Origin: Datnioides undecimradiatus
Taxonomy: Eukaryota; Chordata; Actinopteri; Lobotiformes; Datnioididae
Assembly: GCA_008933995.1 (NCBI GenBank)
Contig: WARS01000052.1
Location: 1,798,001-1,862,000, forward strand
DNA: 64,000 nucleotides
Direction: 5' to 3'
Below are positions 51,199-62,916 of this stretch, in pieces. The stretch's first letter is position 1; each line of letters begins with the position of its first letter. Position numbers and translations under genes: made by a program. The notes beneath the pieces are model-generated. The model did no database searches. It saw nothing but the letters and a program-made list of their open reading frames with translations, and was not told the origin of the DNA.

Positions 51199-53853
51199 CA
51201 TGTTGTCGATCTACTGTCACTGTGGAGTTTTAATGTTATCAGCGGGCTGACTTGATGCTTTGAGCCACATCAGATCATTTACTTACTCGGTTTTCACTGT
51301 TTTAATGTTTCAGGTAAATACCGATGAGCAATGTGTGGATGATTTATTTAATCTTAAGATTACAGGAGATATTTACAGATTGGAAACAAGACTCGTCCGA
51401 ATACCAGACCCCTGTTTGAATCATTTGTTTTGCATTCCCCGCCTAATATTTCATCTGATAAAACCTTTTTTATTTCCCTTTATTTCAACTTTCATCTGTA
51501 TTCTACGAATCACGACGTGCATTATCGTGTTTGTCTCATTTTAGGGAAGATTTTATCAATTACTGATGTGATAAGTGACTCAGGATCCAGCCCTCGATGG
51601 TAAATAAGTGCTGTGCAGGGCTAACAGTCTGCAGGAATTCAGGTTTTTCTTGTTCATGCACAGAATACCACTCGAGTTTTAGCCTGAAAACCACACGGCC
51701 TCATATCAGCACGGAGTCATACTATCAAAGCTGGCGACCCGTGACTAAGACTGATTGTACTTTTATCACGCCTGGTTAAAAGTCTACATCTCAACGTGGG
51801 ACCGGGACACAGACATGACTGAGAAGGGTGTGAGGGAGCAATGCATCAACAACTCAAACAGGAAAAACCAAACATTTGCACTTTGATTTCTGGGGTGAAC
51901 ACACTCTTTTTTTTCCCTCTGGTTACTGATTCATGAGCCAAATCAATGATTATACTGGAGCGGGCATGGGACACGGACGAGATCCCACGCAGCCGGTGCA
52001 AGGACACACACACACAGAGGTGCACAGTGAGAAGGAGAGGAAACAGATCTCTTTGCAAACACTGAAGGTGTAAATTTGGCCAACAAGGACGCACAGTGTG
52101 GAGGAAACGAGGGGCAGAGTTGTGAAAGGGAGGAGGCGAGGGTGAGATTTTAGGGCAGGGGTGCCCAAACTTTTTTTATCTTGTGCCCCCACGGACGCTG
52201 AGAAAAGTTCATGCCCCACATCCGCCCAGTTTTAATCATTAACAACAAGGAGCGGCACCAAATAAATAAAGGATTCAAGCTGAATTTTAGTGAACTATAG
52301 CTCAAAACAACAGCATCAGCAACAGAAACCATGTCCACCCCCTCTGGTCATTCACGCCGCTCTGCAGTGGCTCTGTGGCCCCTCCACCCAGTTTGAGAAC
52401 CACTGCGTTACATGAAGGCAAAGAGAAGCAAAGTGTGATTCAAGAAAAGATCATCAGCAAGCCGAAAGAAAGAGTTAAGCACTTCACACACACTCTCCAG
52501 ACAAACACACGTTGGCCCGAGCGTCACAAGGCTGCCATACAAGCTTTTCCTGTTCGCTCTGGGTGAGAGTAACATCATCGCGCTTTGTGGCTGCAGGTTA
52601 AAAATAAAAAAAAACAACAACAATAGTGTAATTCACACGTTTGCTCTTTTAACTGGAGCCACACAGTGTTCCAGTTTTGTCTGAGTTTAATCCCCACTCA
52701 AGAAGGAAACAAAAGCGTCCGGCTGCAAAATTAGTCAGAAAAACAGGAAGGTGTAGGTTGGGCAATAAGTTCTGATTCATGTTTACTAAAAGTAAGAATG
52801 TGACTGAGCCGCATTCTGTCACGCTGCTTCTTTCTCCCACACCTGCAGGGACAGACACATACGCCACAGGCCCATCGGCGCAGCGTGTGGATACCTGAAA
52901 AGTACACCCATGTGTGACTCTTCAACGTCTCATCCTGAAACTGTGCCATCAGTCAGCTAGGCCGTGACGTTAGGCGATGATGTCGGGGCTCACAGTCGAC
53001 TCCTTCAGGTCCTACAGGTGCAGGCTGGCCGAACTGAGTTGATACAGGTTGTGGACACAAGACACGACCCTGTCTAAACATCAGTGTATGCTGTAGCGTT
53101 CAGATTTCCCCCTCACTGGAGCAAAACGGAGGCTGACATGGCTGAGCATGCACTGTATGAATAAAAAACGACTTTATCACAATTAAAGTTTGCTCAGGAG
53201 CAGGAAAAACACCGTACCACCAAGATCAAGGGCGTTCGCACACTACATCTCCTGTCAACAGCAATCAGGCCAGGTGATGTAGATTTACACGCTACATATG
53301 AGCACAGATATGCAATTTAACCACACAGCCAAGGACATAAATGATTAAATCTGAAGATCTCATACAGGCCACATCTGCCTTGTGGGAATACGTCTCAAAT
53401 ATTATAAGGTTTTGTTCATAAAACGCACCCCAAGGTGACTTTAAGTGCTTTTAGGAATACTGCAGTAACAGAATGGGAAATGTGAGTTACTATGAAGCTC
53501 CGTAAGGCGGCTGTCTATTCCCAGATTTCCGCTTTTCGGAGAATGCAGAGTTTGCAGTTTGTATTGAAAGTCAGGGTTATCACTGAAAATACAGTAAAGT
53601 CAACAAAGCTCAGTATTAAGGTTCAGACATACTGCGAGACAGTTTTAGATATACTGCAGCCACTTCTTATTAAAATATAAAAGGCTATTACCTGTTGTTT
53701 TTTTTTCTTTTGGTACGTTTTAACCCCAAATGACAGCGCAGGGAGCGGACGTTGAATAAAACAGTGAATTGTCATGTAAATGAGTGTAAGAGAAGACTCA
53801 CCAGTCAGTAGAAGCAGCGCCAGACATGTAGCCCTCTGAGCGGTCAGCTCCAT
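37099..53853 (-). CDS. nectin4: Nectin-4-like immunoglobulin cell-adhesion protein, complete CDS
   Basis: Single-pass adhesion protein of adherens junctions; nectins bind each other across cells and afadin inside. Exons: 53802-53853, 49139-49339, 47782-47949, 44534-44812, 41456-41573, 39722-39873, 39346-39511, 39059-39134, 38698-38757, 38101-38292, 37099-37353; 572 residues (human about 510). Parts: signal peptide (1 to about 19); V domain with C47 and C121 and the nectin motif STFPNGNF; second Ig domain C164-C213 with RSMNGKKLDC, close to human nectin-4; third Ig domain C258-C305; membrane segment about 338-360. The cytoplasmic tail carries SFSRQASLRRVNS and ends NAILLHPRGQII, like the human GNGIYINGRGHLV end. 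NRT at 186 and NIT at 268 are possible glycosylation sites. Oddities: an intron splits the V domain, and exon 38101-38292 adds tail sequence I cannot align to human. Naming rests on the second domain, the tail and the fcer1g/vangl2 neighbours. Confidence 0.88.
39026..39056. repeat. (TG)n tract directly after a nectin4 donor
   Basis: On the gene strand the exon ending at 39059 is followed by GTA and then (CA)n of about 15 units, so the repeat begins inside the 5' splice site. Discussed as a finding. Confidence 0.92.
40590..40770. repeat. Partial copy of the foldback element
   Basis: 'ttacctttggacagagtcag', 'cccccctgtctccagtcttt', 'cctatgctaagctaa', 'gaaagtggcatgacgatctc' and 'cattttccaaaa' follow in the order of the right arm of the element at 35344-35798. 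Only one arm is present. It lies in the nectin4 intron between 39873 and 41456. Confidence 0.65.
43578..43599. repeat. (TAGC)n microsatellite
   Basis: About 22 bases of perfect TAGC tandem units, self-complementary, in a nectin4 intron. Confidence 0.9.
48180..48690. repeat. Possible degraded DNA-transposon remnant
   Basis: The right end reads 'cactgcccagccctacactg' and inner phrases such as 'gggctgtgatatgatgcttt' and 'catgatatcgcaaagcc' resemble the 'GGGCTGGGCGATAT' class of fish DNA repeats. A 172-codon minus-strand open frame lies inside it and shows no known domain. The left boundary is not visible. Confidence 0.3.
49640..49740. repeat. GCTA-rich repeat with a perfect palindrome
   Basis: 'gcaaacgttagc' (49687-49698) and its exact reverse complement (49709-49720) flank a 10-base loop that itself contributes to the palindrome 'gttagcatgctaac'. 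Such GCTAGC/GTTAGCATGCTAAC blocks are part of a dispersed repeat I know from teleosts; 50680-50860 looks like another part of it. It lies in nectin4 intron 1. Confidence 0.6.
50160..50475 (+). mobile_element. LINE 3' end, truncated
   Basis: The plus strand carries the final part of a non-LTR retrotransposon reverse-transcriptase ORF. The frame at 50273-50455 reads RRRPRGRPRTRWRDYVCQLAW and then ends PSPG before a stop, matching the 'RPRGRPRTRW.D' tail common to fish LINE ORF2 proteins. After the stop come 'gataagcagataagatgg' and a short (ATGG)-like tail, the usual 3' end. The copy is heavily 5'-truncated and sits in nectin4 intron 1, antisense to the gene. I cannot fix the clade (RTE/Rex- or L2/CR1-like). 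Confidence 0.75.
50640..50860. repeat. Teleost dispersed repeat fragment
   Basis: 'ggttcatcctgaggggaaca', 'aaacatttcaacct' and 'gatatttcagtctggaccaa' followed by 'tgtggtgga' match an abundant fish repeat in order, though diverged. Together with 49640-49740 it may be one old copy into which the LINE tail at 50160-50475 was inserted. Confidence 0.5.
50905..51127. repeat. Old LINE/SINE-like repeat fragment
   Basis: 'actgggtgagagctgcccca', 'actcacacctacgggcagt', 'acgtgcaaaccccacaaaga', 'gaacacaggaccttcatgcc' and 'gtgaggcgactgcgctaac' follow in the order of a very widespread fish repeat that normally ends 'GTGAGGCGACAGTGCTAACCAC'. It is diverged with internal loss. Family not assigned. Confidence 0.6.
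51168..51198. repeat. (AGC)n microsatellite
   Basis: Ten perfect AGC units in nectin4 intron 1, non-coding. Confidence 0.95.
52156..52405. mobile_element. Non-autonomous hAT-like DNA element
   Basis: The left end is CAGGGGTGCCCAAACTTTTT. The right end, read on the other strand, is CAGTGGTTCTCAAACTGGG. These are the typical terminal inverted repeats of hAT (Charlie-like) elements. The inner sequence has 'cttgtgcccccacgg' and 'ggctctgtggcccctccacc', also typical. About 250 bases, no transposase. I did not see a clear 8-base target duplication, so the copy is probably old. It lies in nectin4 intron 1. Confidence 0.65.
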
Positions 53854-54370
53854 CTTTAGTCCAAAACTATCCCAAAAAAAAAAAAAAAGCAACTTCCGTT
53901 TTTCGTCGCTGCTAAATCTGCTGATATTAAGCTTTCATCGTCGATGTGCGCGTGAAGTTCAAACAGGAGGCCCGGCGCCGGCAGCGTTCACGAGCCCACA
54001 AACACCTGGAGGCAGGTGCGACAGGTGTTCGCTCTTCAAATCTCACAAATGACGCTTATAAAATAAAACCCCTCCACTGGCGTCCACTGACACGCGCCGA
54101 ATATTGCTCTGTGCAAGTTGCAAACTGCATTGACTTACAAACTGGAACAACAACTCGGCGGAGAAGTAAAAGTAAACAGGGGGAATTATGTTTGACTTGA
54201 GACAGGAAAGAAGAAGACAGCGTGTATTGGTCAAACAAAAACCTGCCCCGTTTGTCACGCACTGGGAGAAGCGCCTACAACGCGGGTTTGAGCCTCTACA
54301 CCTGTCCGACGCGGCTCCGCCCACTGCGCCGGCCGGAACACGCCCATTTTATGCCGCGTTCACGTGATGT
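53854..54370 (-). promoter_or_regulatory. nectin4: nectin4 5' UTR and CpG-rich promoter
   Basis: Upstream of the ATG at 53853 the gene strand shows a run of T followed by 'gggatag', which could be a spliced leader acceptor. Further upstream, 54290-54366 is richer in CpG than the surrounding sequence, with a GC box at 54315-54322 and an E-box CACGTG at 54361-54366. These are the best promoter signs near the gene. The exact start is not visible. Confidence 0.45.
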
Positions 54371-56307
54371 GTAGAAAATCGGGGTTTCCGACATACCTGA
54401 AAAAGACACGATCCTGCTGTTGGTCAAACCGAGTTTAACGAAATTAAATCATGTTACCAATAACTAATCGGTCAGCTTTATATAATTATAGAGCACCCTT
54501 TGCACAAAAGGGAGAAATAATAAAGTAAAAGAACGTAAAAATATAGGATAAGCGCGTTTATGTGACACAAATTGTAATTTTCCAATGTTGTATGAATGCT
54601 GTAGATTTATTCTTTTACTTTACTGAGGATTATATGTTGAGCAAAATGTTATCACAATTACAAGATGTGATGAAAATCTAATAACAAACAAGAAATGCTT
54701 TGTTTTATATGCTGGTCATAGAAGACTATTTTGCAGATGTAGGAGTTGTTATTGTTTAGAAAAACAGGTAGGCTACTACTCTACCTGGTGATCCATATAG
54801 ATTATATACCAGAGTAGCCGCAATTATAAGATATATAATAAATATGAAATCAGCTTCTCTACAACCTCCACTTGTGAAATGTTTTTGCCAACGCAAAACA
54901 CATGGTTTTCACGATTCTTTCATTTAAACTTCAATTCCCGAGGAGTCCCTGAATGCAGCACAATTCCGAGCGATTATTCATCGTGCCATTAAAAGTACAA
55001 TAGCACGGGGAAAAAAAGACAAAAAAAGGCGCATTCGAATATTTTTATTGTCTTCTTGCAAGACAAAAAAATATTTTCTTACAGCTTCGATGACAATGAT
55101 GATATGAGCAATAACTCGGAAAACAGAATAACTCAACAATCATTTCCACATTGCGTTGCTCCACAGGTGCCCGTGACAGCCAGATGGGTTTTCCTGTGAC
55201 GAGCCTCGGGGTAAACAGTACACAGCCGCAGCGCATGGGATGCTTTGAATCTGTTTTGAATACATCTCCAGTTATGTTTCTATGTAAATAAGCAGGTGAG
55301 GGTGTGCACGAGGATCGGCCGTCGCAGGGTTTTACAGTGAACGGGTGTGACTGCCCTTTGCAGCCGATTTATGATATGGATTAACATTATTAATGCGATG
55401 TTGCGTTTACTGACCGGATGCTCAACCTGAAACTCTGAACTCCCTTCATTTTGTGTCGATGTCGAACATTAAAACTCAATTTGGTGCGAGACCTCATCCG
55501 AAGATTACGGTGATGGTGAAAAATGAAGAAATTTAACATTACACTGTTATAATTTTACATTTTAAATTAGCCTGTAATCAAATATTTCCAATAATGGCAT
55601 GAGAGTAGTGTGTATTTCTAATATTGTTATAGAAAGCTTGAAGCCAGATTGAATCGCCTTTATACTGTGAAATTAAAATCTTTCAAATCCTCTGAAGCCA
55701 CTATTAATTTTGACTAATCAAGCAGAGTTCAGGCAATAAATCGGCAAGTTAAAGATAAATCAAACCGTCTCTGCAAGCTGAATATCTGATGTATTTGAAG
55801 CTGTTACCATTGGCTTGGCATTGGCTACCATTGACGTTTTGAAATTCTATACACACAAAAAAAGAATTAGTAAATAAATTGTTATTACAAATAGTCATTA
55901 GTTGCATCCCTAGTCATGCTGGTTCATATAAAATTAATTAATTAATTAATTAAACATCTTTCATTCATCCAGAAAGGGGAACACATGAACAGGAACAAAA
56001 ACTGCAGTTTCAATTTCTCCACTCTCAGCATTGTTTGTAAAACCAGCCGTGGAACCCCTGCAGTGAAACCACACTCACGCAGCCGCTATTAGTAAATCAT
56101 TCAATTAATTTAATTGCAATATTTAATGAATAATAGAAATGAAAGTAGCATATTTTACAAAAAAAAAAAAAAAAAGGAGTAGAATAGTGGAGTTTAGAGA
56201 CTCAATGCACACACTCGCTGCATGTTAACATACAGATTAAAGCTTCAAGAGACTGGACGCCGCTGGTGCGCTCGGCATCCCCTCCGTCTGCACCTGAGCT
56301 TCTTGCA
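54371..56307. other. Intergenic region between nectin4 and fcer1g
   Basis: A/T-rich with no recognised exon. Contains (TTAA)n at 55933-55954 and a poly(A) run near 56159-56175. ATTAAA variants on the minus strand at 56109-56114 and 56122-56127, and AATAAA at 55044-55049, are possible fcer1g polyadenylation signals. Confidence 0.5.
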
Positions 56308-57730
56308 TCAGACCATGGGCTTTTTATTCGTTCTGATGGTCTCGTAGGTGTCAGTGGTTTGAGAGGTCAGACCCTGCAGGGAGCCAGAACACAGAAACAT
56401 GAAACTGCCCACTGTGAGAAGCACGAATGCGTTTCTCCAAAAACACTACGGTGAAAAGTTCCCGCACGGCGTGTCACTTTCTTTGACATCCGGGAAGGTT
56501 GAAATTTTTAAAAAAAAAAAGAAAAAAAAAAAAAAAGAGCTTTACCGTCCACTTTGCGGTAAGCTGCCATTTTTCCATCATGTGCCTTTTTAAATGCCTT
56601 TTTAAGCTTAAGAATGAAAAGTCTCACCGCGTAGATGCCTCCCTCTGTGGGCTGCTTCTGTGGGACAGAGACAGTTCAAAGGAATTATGAAGAGCGCGTC
56701 AGCCGCAAGCATTTCCTAACACAACACAGTGTTGCACATCAGTCATTTGAACTATCAGAGTTCCTCCTTCCAGTGTGTGTCTGTGACCCCGCGTTTGCAG
56801 GCGCAGATTGTTTTCTTCACTTTGAGCTTTAAGGATGAATTCGGCGTCATGTTTCATGCAACTTTTAAGCAGGAAGTGGCATCTGACACATTTGTCGTGT
56901 GAAGAAAACACCGGTGGAAACTGTGACGGCGTATAAATGATGTAGGTTGGTGGTCAGCACGGGCTTACAGGAAAATGACACAGGAAATGATAGACTGGCT
57001 TTAAAGCAGAACTGCTGCACAAAACAATGCAAACACCAAGGTTTCTATTGTGAACAGTAACACATATGTATGACTTTTACTCTTACCTCAGACTGACTGG
57101 CAGACGATTTTTTGGCTGAATTGACCTGTGAACCAGAAAGCGAACTTGGCTGAGCGAGTCACATATCACAGCGTGTTCAAAATCGGATGGAAGTTTAATG
57201 AAAATGGTGAAATTAAAACGTATTAGGAGAGTTTGGAGCCGTTAAAGCCTGAATAAGCCATGTCTTCATAAGGTGGCAGAGTGTTTTCATGACTTTTTCC
57301 CTTCAGAGAATGAAACATATTTGAACAAAAGTCTTAAACAAACGCACATTTCATCAAGATTATAATCAGAGGATATCTCAGAAACCATATGGATCAGACC
57401 TGGTCTCTCAACATGAAGGCGTGAGTGTGTTTGTGTTTGTCTCACCCTCAGTCTGCAGTATAAGATGGTGAGTACGATGCCGTACAGAATGAGGATCCCA
57501 TCCAGGATGTAACATGTCTTCATGTCGTTCCAGGCCTCTGCACACAGAAAAAACATCATCGTCTTAGTCTTTCATCGCTCACCGCCGTCATCAGCATCAC
57601 CTCCAGCAGGAATGAGTCTTCAGGTGTCAGCACGGGCTCAAAGAAATGAGTTTTACTGCTCCTCACCGGTGCAGGTAAGACTGATCATCAGAAAGGCAGC
57701 GATGAGCCACACTCGCGGCATCTTACCCAT
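56308..57730 (-). CDS. fcer1g: Fc receptor gamma chain (FCER1G), ITAM adaptor, complete CDS
   Basis: Small membrane adaptor that pairs with Fc and other activating receptors on immune cells and signals through Syk-type kinases. Exons in transcript order: 57667-57730, 57446-57537, 57087-57125, 56628-56657 and 56308-56373. They give 96 residues (human 86). Parts: signal peptide [18 protein letters not shown]; a very short outer segment with C30, the likely dimer disulfide; membrane segment [20 protein letters not shown] with the conserved D34; basic CRLRV; then an ITAM, Y74-A-G-L77, seven residues, Y85-E-T-I88. The tail ends TNKKPMV. The 30-base fourth exon ends between Y74-A75 and G76-L77, so an intron cuts the ITAM. 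Start could be M1 (57730) or M4 (57721). CD247 (CD3 zeta) is excluded because only one ITAM is present. Confidence 0.9.
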
Positions 57731-60700
57731 CGAGCTGCGGATAAGACGGCGGGGCTGTTTTTGTTGTTGTCGCGTCGCCTGTTGTTGAGATCTGCTCAAA
57801 AACCCTCTGAGGTGAAGCCCTGTGAGCAGCAGCGATGATCAGGAAGTCCGGGGCTCTCTGTCCGTTTTTTTTTCAACTGCGAAACCACACGCACACCACA
57901 CGGCCGAGCTCCCTTCAAACAAGTTCCTCTAAAACTCTTAAGAAAGCACTCAGCTCCTCTTTCGCTGAAAACAGTTCCAGCGTTTCGAAAACCTGAAAGC
58001 AGAACCTGCCTCCAAACCACAAATACAAATAGATGAACTGGTCATTATATTCAGACAAGTTTAGATGGAAACTTTGCCTCCATCAACTTCACCCGCTCCA
58101 GAATAAGCAACAAAAAACAAGACATATTAGGAATAAATGGTTTAATAAGGGAAAAAACGCCTATCACACTATACAAGCTACAGTTACCAAAAAGGATGAA
58201 AATACAAGACAAAATCTACAGTTTTTTCTTTTTTATACAAGCCACTTGGGGGGTTTTTTTCCTCAAAAAGTAAAAACATTCGGAAAAATTGCATCGTCAT
58301 AACTTAGGCACCTTCAAAATGATAGAAAACAAGTAAAAAACGTTTTGGAGCCTGAAATAACTCGAGCATGCACTTCTTTTTTTTTTAAAAAAAACCCCCA
58401 AATATCTGCATTTTGATCGCTCGCGTGATGAAATGTCACAACCACATTGGACCTGGCGTTTGATTATTATTGTTGTTGTTGTTTTTAGAAGCTGCGTTTT
58501 CACTGGAAAGGAGAGCAGAGCAGCGGGTTGTGCTGCGGCTCAACATGCTGTAGGTAGATACAACAGAGGGGCTCAAGTCTCGACATCAGGTGAGTTTTTT
58601 GCGTTACAGTAAGTGTTTGGGACACGGAGGAGGAGCAGGAGGAGGAGGAGGAGGAGGCGTCAGTGTGAGGACAGATGTGCCCCATCGCTGGGCCGCCGCA
58701 CATCTGGAGAGTAAGGCTGTCGGATGGAGGCAGCATGTTCACTGTGCTCGTTTCAGCTCGTGGCACAAGGCGAGGCGGTGATTCGCCGCCGCTGCTGCAG
58801 AGGAGCTGCAGAGGGGCGAGTTTACAATCACACGTCTGGTTTGGGATTTTTTTTTTTTTTTTGTCGTTGAAATGCATTAAAAACAAAACAAAACAACAAA
58901 ACAAAACCGTAAAAGTCAGCTCAGAGTTTAACTAGAGCTGCCAGCTCAGGACTGAACGACTACATTGTTTAAAAAGACCACGACCCCATTCACACCTGAT
59001 ATGTTTACACATGGTGTGTAGAGCTTCTCCTCACCTGCATTGTGATCGGACATAAATATTCAAACTGGGACCTCGGGGAACAAACACGGTGCGTTCAAGC
59101 GCCAAGGGACAAATAAGACTTGTTGTTTCCAAAGCTTTCAACAATAATTCAAAAATTCAATGATATTTGCATCTTTGGCTCGTTTGACGGCCGTGATGAT
59201 TGATGGGTCTGTTTCCAGGCGTCTCTGTTCTTGTGTTTTATCTTATTAGGAGACACTGAAAGTCTGTCTGCGTCTCGATGAAGGTTGGTGAGGTGTGTAA
59301 ACAGCAGCCGCGACAACAGATCATACGCTGCGCTATCATAAATACGTCATATCAGACTGCCGTCCTTAAAGCCAGCACGTCTCTGCAGATAGATCTGCTC
59401 CGTTGTCATGGCGATCAGCGTTCTTGGGAGTCAGATGTGGTCGTGTATGACCACATACAACCCTCAAAGATGGCCGACCTCCTCCCTCTCCTCATGCTGC
59501 TCCACCAAAAACCAGGTCACCGCCAACGGCTACAACGCCTCTGTGACGACTACCGCTGAGGAAGACCATGACATGTGGGTGAAAGCTTCAGAAACAAGTA
59601 AGTTGGACCTTGGAGCGTGCCGTCACCAGGCTTGAGGACTTCAGGACATTCAAGCTCTGCTACTTCGGCAGCGCAGATCTCAGGCACACGTGGCTGACAG
59701 CCAATCAGAGCACAGATCTCCTCCAAATATGGTCGAACCCACCCATTGGTAGATCTTCTGATTGCAGTTTGGTGCGATCCTGCTGAGAGGCATTGTCTGT
59801 GTATTACACACACTGCAGCTAATTTTAAATTAATCACGCATACGCCTCCTGCTTCTGCAAATACACATTAGTCAACAGCTTAAAATAGTGCCCACAAAAC
59901 TACAGCGTCCAGCTATTTTAGTTGTATTACAGTTATATTATAGGTTTTTTTTGGATGCACATGGTCAGTTTTCTGGTCTTTCCGTGGGATTTGTTACCGC
60001 TGAGAACAGCAGGCTCATGGCTTTAACGTCCTGATATGAAGATAAAAGATGCAGGTACAGACTGCGTGGTGACATCAGGTGTAAACAGGGTCTTTGTTTT
60101 GGTCTTTCGGACAAAACTGTGATAGTAAAAAGTGAAAAATGCCAGTGTAGAATTAAAAAAGAAAAAAGAAAAAAAGCTGCATATTTAGACAATCGTGAAT
60201 GTACAGAGCGCGGAGTAGCAACAGTTCAGGAATGTACTTCCGTTTTTTTCTTTACAGTCAGATTTAAAAAAAACAACAACAAAAAAAAAAGAAAGGACAC
60301 GTTTGGCCTTCAGGCCGCAGAGAAGCCACGTGTTAATCCAACGCACATAATGCTACATTCTGTAAGTTTAAGACAAATAAAAGTCACACCCTTTGATATA
60401 AAAACAGTCCTCGTCATCCGGAGCGATACGACACGCTGACAGGGAACGGTGCGTCAGCGTTTCAGTCAGTGCCGGGCTCCAGGCGCTCTGCTTTCTTTAC
60501 GACAGAAGAAAGAGGAAGTAGCAAGTGATACAATCCACCCTCCCTCCTGTGGCGTTTGTGTGTTGAGTCAGCACAGTAAAGTAGTCCAGTGGTTACAGCA
60601 AAAGAAGAGGCAAAAAAGAGAAAAGGTCCCCTTTTAGAAAACACCTTTTTTTTTTTTTTTTGTTTTACAGTGTGTTGTAAAGATTCGACGACACGGGAGA

Positions 60701-60910
60701 GGAAGAAGTCAAGGCATCTGTTAAATTCCAGGTTCGGACAATCGTTGAGCTGATCACAGTTTGATATCAAAGCATCCGTGATGATGAAAACCTCCTCTGC
60801 TTGAACGGTTTCTTTCTCACAGATGGGGGCAATGATTGGATGGGAGTGGATCACTTGGCCTCCACGAGGCCCGGCTGCAAGATAATCCAGCAGGAGAGAG
60901 GACGGCGCCT
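57731..60910. other. Region between fcer1g and the vangl2 stop codon
   Basis: The left few hundred bases must hold the fcer1g promoter and leader. The right part is likely vangl2 3' UTR, since mammalian vangl2 has a long one, but I see no AATAAA on the minus strand to set its end (ATTAAA at 58141-58146 is a weak candidate). A GAG-type triplet run lies at about 58626-58660 and several A or T homopolymers occur. No other exon was recognised. Confidence 0.45.
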
Positions 60911-62916
60911 TCACACCGAGGTCTCCGACTGCAGCCTCATGACGAACTTGTGGCTCTTCGGGTCGATGAACTCCTCCCCGAGCCGCAGGAAGGGGAGCGG
61001 CGTCACAGTGACCACCAGGGAGAAGTCCAGGCGGCGCAGGGAGAAGACCAGACCCTGGCGCAGGGCCGAGGTCACCGGCTCCTCGCTAACAAGAGTCCAC
61101 TGGCGCCCCCTGCCGTTCTGCTGCTGGTACTGCATGGTGGGGCCTGGGGAGAGGTACCGCTCCAGGAAAGCCTGACGGGGAGGATGCAGGAGGTTAATTA
61201 TCACCGGAACATGGCGAAATTTGTTTTATTAGGAGACAATATAATATATAGCACTTCTGAGGTTTCCCTAGTCTGTCACCTTTGGCGTCATGTTGTGCGT
61301 GATGCAGAACTGCAGGTGCGTGAGGATGCTCTCCATGCTGTGGAAGGCCTGCTGCCGCGTGGTTCTCAGGTACTTCTGCATGGCTCGGGCCATCGGGGCG
61401 AAGATGGCTTGAGCCGCCTCCCGGGGATCCATCACCTCCCTCGGGTGTTTAGGCGACGACGCCATCTCGTCTTCGTGGAGGCGCTTGATGTGCGTGAAGG
61501 CCTCTTCCACCGCCACCACCAGCCTGGAGAGATGAGATGAGGCATTGTTGCAGACGCATTCGATCTCATTACAGTCTTAGTTCTGTTTCTAGATCAGTTT
61601 TTCAAGAGCTTTGGCGCTTTCAGAGCTATCAGATGTATAACTGACGGTGACTGCATCGTTTTAAACAACTGTATTCGTAGGTTATGAATGAACCTCTGAC
61701 CTGGCTTTGCGTTTACGGATCCTGCGGTCCATCTCCGCCTCCTCGTAGTAGTACTCGTTGTGGGAGTTGTCCCTCCTCCGGGCAGCGGCTGCGATCATGG
61801 CCCGGGACTGGCCTGTGGAGTTGTTGGTGGTGTTTTCTACAAAGGCAGCACAGAACGCACTTCAGTTGTTTAGCAGACGCTCGCGTTAAAAAGAATAAAA
61901 CGTGCACATTTAAACTCAAGTATTAGTCCCGTGGAGATGTGAGCGCAGGTAATAGATGCTTATGATGTGAAACGAGGTTTAACGTCAGTCACCGGAGGCG
62001 TCATCTGGCTTTGACGTAGATCAACAAATGCGGCGAGGCTGTATTTACCGTCCAGGGAGTAAACCTTGAAGCCGGTCATCTTCTTGGACAGGATGGACTT
62101 GGGCAGGTTGAGCAGGGCAGGGTTGTAGACGGGGAAGTCGCTGTAATAACGGTCCAGCACCCAGACGGCTGCTCGCTGGATGCTAAAAACACACCAGCGT
62201 CTCAGTAAGTGCAGGTCTGACATCAGCTGCTGACTGCACACGTACTCACCGAAGTTGATTTGAGATTTAAATAATGAATCAACAACATGGAAAGTGATAT
62301 TCACTGACCTGAGGTGCCCCACGTTGTAGAACTTGCTGGCTCCGTCCGTGCTCCGGACCACCTTGAGGCAGAACGCCGGCTGCAGGTGTCGGACCTCCAG
62401 CAGCACCAGAGCCAAGTACTGAATGAAGAGCAGGGCGTCCACCAGCGAGGCGGCGTACTCCACGATGCCCCTGTAGTCCCTCTCCCTGGGCTCCAGCACG
62501 CGCACGCCGTAGAACAACCAATACGACGCCACGAACAGGAACACCAGCACCATCAGCAGGCAGCGGAAGACGAAGAAGCGCGGGAGTGTGGCGCGGGGAG
62601 GCCGGAGGAACAGCGCCCAGGAGGAGATGAGCAGGACCAGGAGCTTGAAGGCCAGAGAGACGTAGAGGCCCTCGCAGGGCGTGCCGCAGGGCTCGAGGGC
62701 GTCACGCCACAGGACCTGCGGCAGGATGAGGAAGGCTAAAGGTGTGACGAGGGCGAAGAAGCTCAGGCAGCCTCCCAGAGCCGGGCCGATGAAGCGTTTG
62801 CACTCCAGAGGCGTCGACTCCTCCAAATCTTTGGTGACCCGTGTCAGGTCCTCGTTGGAGATGCTGTGCTCTGACGTGCCGGTGACGACCGTGGTGGTCT
62901 CGCCCCAGTTATCATC
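60911..62916 (-). CDS. vangl2: Van Gogh-like 2 (VANGL2), 3' exons, gene runs off the right edge
   Basis: Four-pass core planar cell polarity protein of the plasma membrane, needed for convergent extension and tissue polarity. Exons present: 62309-62916, 62049-62182, 61701-61836, 61280-61523, 60911-61171, coding the last 460 residues (human total about 521). The first begins [20 protein letters not shown], a conserved serine/threonine-rich stretch known as a phosphorylation region. Four hydrophobic segments follow, around [50 protein letters not shown] and [17 protein letters not shown]. Later landmarks are [45 protein letters not shown] and the C-terminal PDZ ligand [16 protein letters not shown] and FYNVGHLS favour VANGL2 over VANGL1. 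All splice phases close. The N-terminal coding exon or exons were not found in 62917-64000 and should lie beyond the window. Confidence 0.95.

Noticed and set aside
56308-57730. Assigning the ITAM adaptor to CD247 (CD3 zeta)
   Set aside because: The coding region stops after one ITAM and is 96 residues long; CD3 zeta has three ITAMs and a longer tail.
60836-61540. A 234-codon plus-strand open frame
   Set aside because: It is antisense to the last two vangl2 exons and spans an intron. It is a by-product of GC-rich coding DNA.
62314-62739. A 141-codon plus-strand open frame
   Set aside because: Antisense shadow of the vangl2 exon that encodes the membrane segments.
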